Shown here: positions 33,290 through 34,464 of the stretch, one piece after another
Layout of the letters: every line of letters begins with the position of its first letter
Numbering within the stretch: the stretch's first letter is position 1
Source: JAIQFL01 sp035295745
GTDB taxonomy: Bacteria > Acidobacteriota > Terriglobia > Bryobacterales > Bryobacteraceae
Direction of reading: 5' to 3'
Length of the DNA: 34,464 nucleotides
Assembly: GCA_035295745.1 (NCBI GenBank)
Contig: DATGIL010000036.1
Coordinates: 1-34,464, forward strand
Notes under the pieces: generated by a model
Told to the model about the DNA's origin: nothing
The model's database searches: none
Seen by the model: only the letters and a program-made list of their open reading frames with translations
Made by a program: the position numbers and the translations under genes

Positions 33290-34294
33290 TTGTACACACC
33301 GCGAACCGAACGATACGACACCATGCTGTACCGCCGCTGCGGCAAGAGCGGCGTGAAACTGCCCGCGATTGCCCTAGGACTGTGGCATAATTTCGGCGGT
33401 GTTGACCGCCTCGAGAATAGCCGGGCAATGCTTTGCCGGGCGTTCGATCTCGGCATCACGCACTTCGACCTGGCGAACAACTATGGCCCGCCATACGGCT
33501 CGGCGGAAGAGACGTTTGGACAAGCTTTGCGGCTCGACCTGCGCGCGTGGCGCGACGAATTGATTATCTCCACCAAGGCGGGCTACGACATGTGGCCGGG
33601 ACCTTACGGGAATTGGGGATCGCGCAAGTACCTCATCGCCAGTCTGGATCAGAGTCTGAAGCGGATGGGGCTGGAGTATGTGGACATCTTTTACTCGCAC
33701 CGGCCGGACCCGGAGACGCCGATCGAGGAGACCATGGGCGCGCTCGATCATGCAGTGCGATCGGGCAAGGCATTGTACGCCGGAATTTCGAGCTACAGCG
33801 CGGAACAGACCTCGAAGGCCCTCGCGGCGCTGCGGCATTTGGGGACGCCGTGCCTGATTCACCAGTTCAGTTACTCGATGTTCCGTCGCGATGCGGAAGA
33901 CCGTCTGCTGGCGTTGTTGGAATCTTCTGGGGTGGGCGGCATCGCGTTCTGTCCACTGGCGCAAGGGCTGCTGACGAATCGCTATCTTGACGGAGTCCCC
34001 GCCGATTCGCGCGCAGGCAAGCCGAATACGTATTTGAAGCGGGAACAGGTGGAGGAACAGAAGGTTCGCCAGGCGCGGGCGCTGGATGAATTGGCTCGGG
34101 AGCGCGGGCAGAGCCTGGCGCAAATGTCGCTGGCGTGGGTTCTACGGCATGGCGCGATGACGAGCGCACTGATCGGCGCGAGCCGGGTGGAGCAGATCGA
34201 AGAGGATGTGGCCGCCCTGTCGAAGGTGGATTGGTCGAAAGACGAGTTGGCGCGAATCAACGCGGTTTTGGCGTCGGGCGAGCCGCGCGCTTGA
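33290..34294 (+). CDS. aldo/keto reductase, YghZ (L-glyceraldehyde 3-phosphate reductase)-like
   Basis: The protein has 334 residues. Strong family features are ALGLWHNFGG, FDLGITHFDLANNYGPPYGSAEE with catalytic Asp and Tyr, ISTKAGYDMWPGPYG, SLKRMGLEYVDIFYSHR and ALIGASRVEQIEE. I keep the TTG start at 33290 because its first residues (MYTPRTERYDTMLYRRCG) align with the E. coli YghZ N terminus. ATG 33323 would give a shorter protein lacking this part. YghZ reduces L-glyceraldehyde 3-phosphate and methylglyoxal with NADPH. It starts 10 bp after the sigma-factor gene and may be co-transcribed. Confidence 0.9.
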   Translation: MYTPRTERYDTMLYRRCGKSGVKLPAIALGLWHNFGGVDRLENSRAMLCRAFDLGITHFDLANNYGPPYGSAEETFGQALRLDLRAWRDELIISTKAGYDMWPGPYGNWGSRKYLIASLDQSLKRMGLEYVDIFYSHRPDPETPIEETMGALDHAVRSGKALYAGISSYSAEQTSKALAALRHLGTPCLIHQFSYSMFRRDAEDRLLALLESSGVGGIAFCPLAQGLLTNRYLDGVPADSRAGKPNTYLKREQVEEQKVRQARALDELARERGQSLAQMSLAWVLRHGAMTSALIGASRVEQIEEDVAALSKVDWSKDELARINAVLASGEPRA

Positions 34295-34344
34295 GGTGAG
34301 CGTCTCGGCGCTCTGATGAGTTGTCGCTTGCTTACGCGCGGTGC

Positions 34345-34361
34345 GCCAGGATAAGCCTGGC
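34345..34361 (+). terminator. possible weak terminator after the aldo/keto reductase gene
   Basis: GCCAGG (34345-34350) pairs with CCTGGC (34356-34361) across a 5-base loop, followed by a moderately T-rich TTGATCTTGT. It is 50 bp past the stop codon. No gene is recognisable in the remaining 100 bases of the window. Confidence 0.35.
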
Positions 34362-34464
34362 TTGATCTTGTGGGATGTAAGGAGCCCACCATGTAAATTG
34401 CTCGTTCGAACATGTAGCGACCTGAGCAGGACACGGCGAAAGACCGTGGGCTGAAGCCTCAGGA

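Noticed and set aside
1..34464. CRISPR array, retron, toxin-antitoxin or other defence system
   Set aside because: No regularly spaced repeats, reverse transcriptase, Cas-like or toxin-like proteins are present; every long gene is assigned to another family.

Overview
The window looks like chromosomal DNA of an acidobacterium, most likely of the Solibacter/Bryobacter type. The grounds are moderately high GC, an Oar-like TonB-dependent receptor with an N-terminal carboxypeptidase-regulatory domain, free-standing proteins built from the same domain, a PEGA-containing Ser/Thr kinase, a YCII plus ECF42-type sigma factor pair and a WXXGXW-repeat protein. This placement is inference from gene content; no rRNA or marker gene is present.

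Layout. Positions 1-418 are non-coding: probable insertion-sequence end repeats, a 20-bp perfect inverted repeat and one copy of a multi-hairpin repeat. Two tandem paralogous secreted carboxypeptidase-regulatory-like proteins follow (419-3677, +). Positions 3616-6259 hold an MFS transporter and a HAD phosphatase (-) divergent from a DeoR regulator (+), a likely small sugar-phosphate module. Positions 6244-8006 (-) encode a kynureninase-like PLP enzyme and an unknown exported protein. Two small genes (8089-8828, +) and a B12-binding-type radical SAM protein (8988-10682, +) come next. A PEGA-domain Ser/Thr kinase (10672-12447, -) and an MFS exporter with a probable frameshift in its first codons (12519-13794, -) precede a tRNA-Glu (13903-13980, +).

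The centrepiece is a compact chemosensory operon on the minus strand, 22419 down to 13995: cheY, cheX, cheW, mcp, cheA, cheR, cheD, cheY, cheX, cheB. Most junctions overlap or lie a few bases apart. It carries two receiver/CheX-phosphatase pairs, one at each end. No flagellar or pilus gene lies in the window, so the output is unknown.

After a 690-bp gene-free stretch come a SorAB-like sulfite dehydrogenase pair (24563-23110, -), a second copy of the hairpin repeat (24697-24752), the TonB-dependent receptor (27735-24808, -) and a Pal lipoprotein (28398-27805, -). The right end (all +) has a NarL-type two-component pair, a two-SIS-domain sugar-phosphate protein, a YCII protein translationally coupled to an ECF42-like sigma factor, and a YghZ-type aldo/keto reductase.

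I did not find a CRISPR array, toxin-antitoxin system, prophage or recognised defence system. The best leads for something undescribed are the hairpin repeat family and its apparent interruption by a mobile-element end, the doubled CheY-CheX operon with an N-terminally extended CheA, and the homopolymer-interrupted MFS start.
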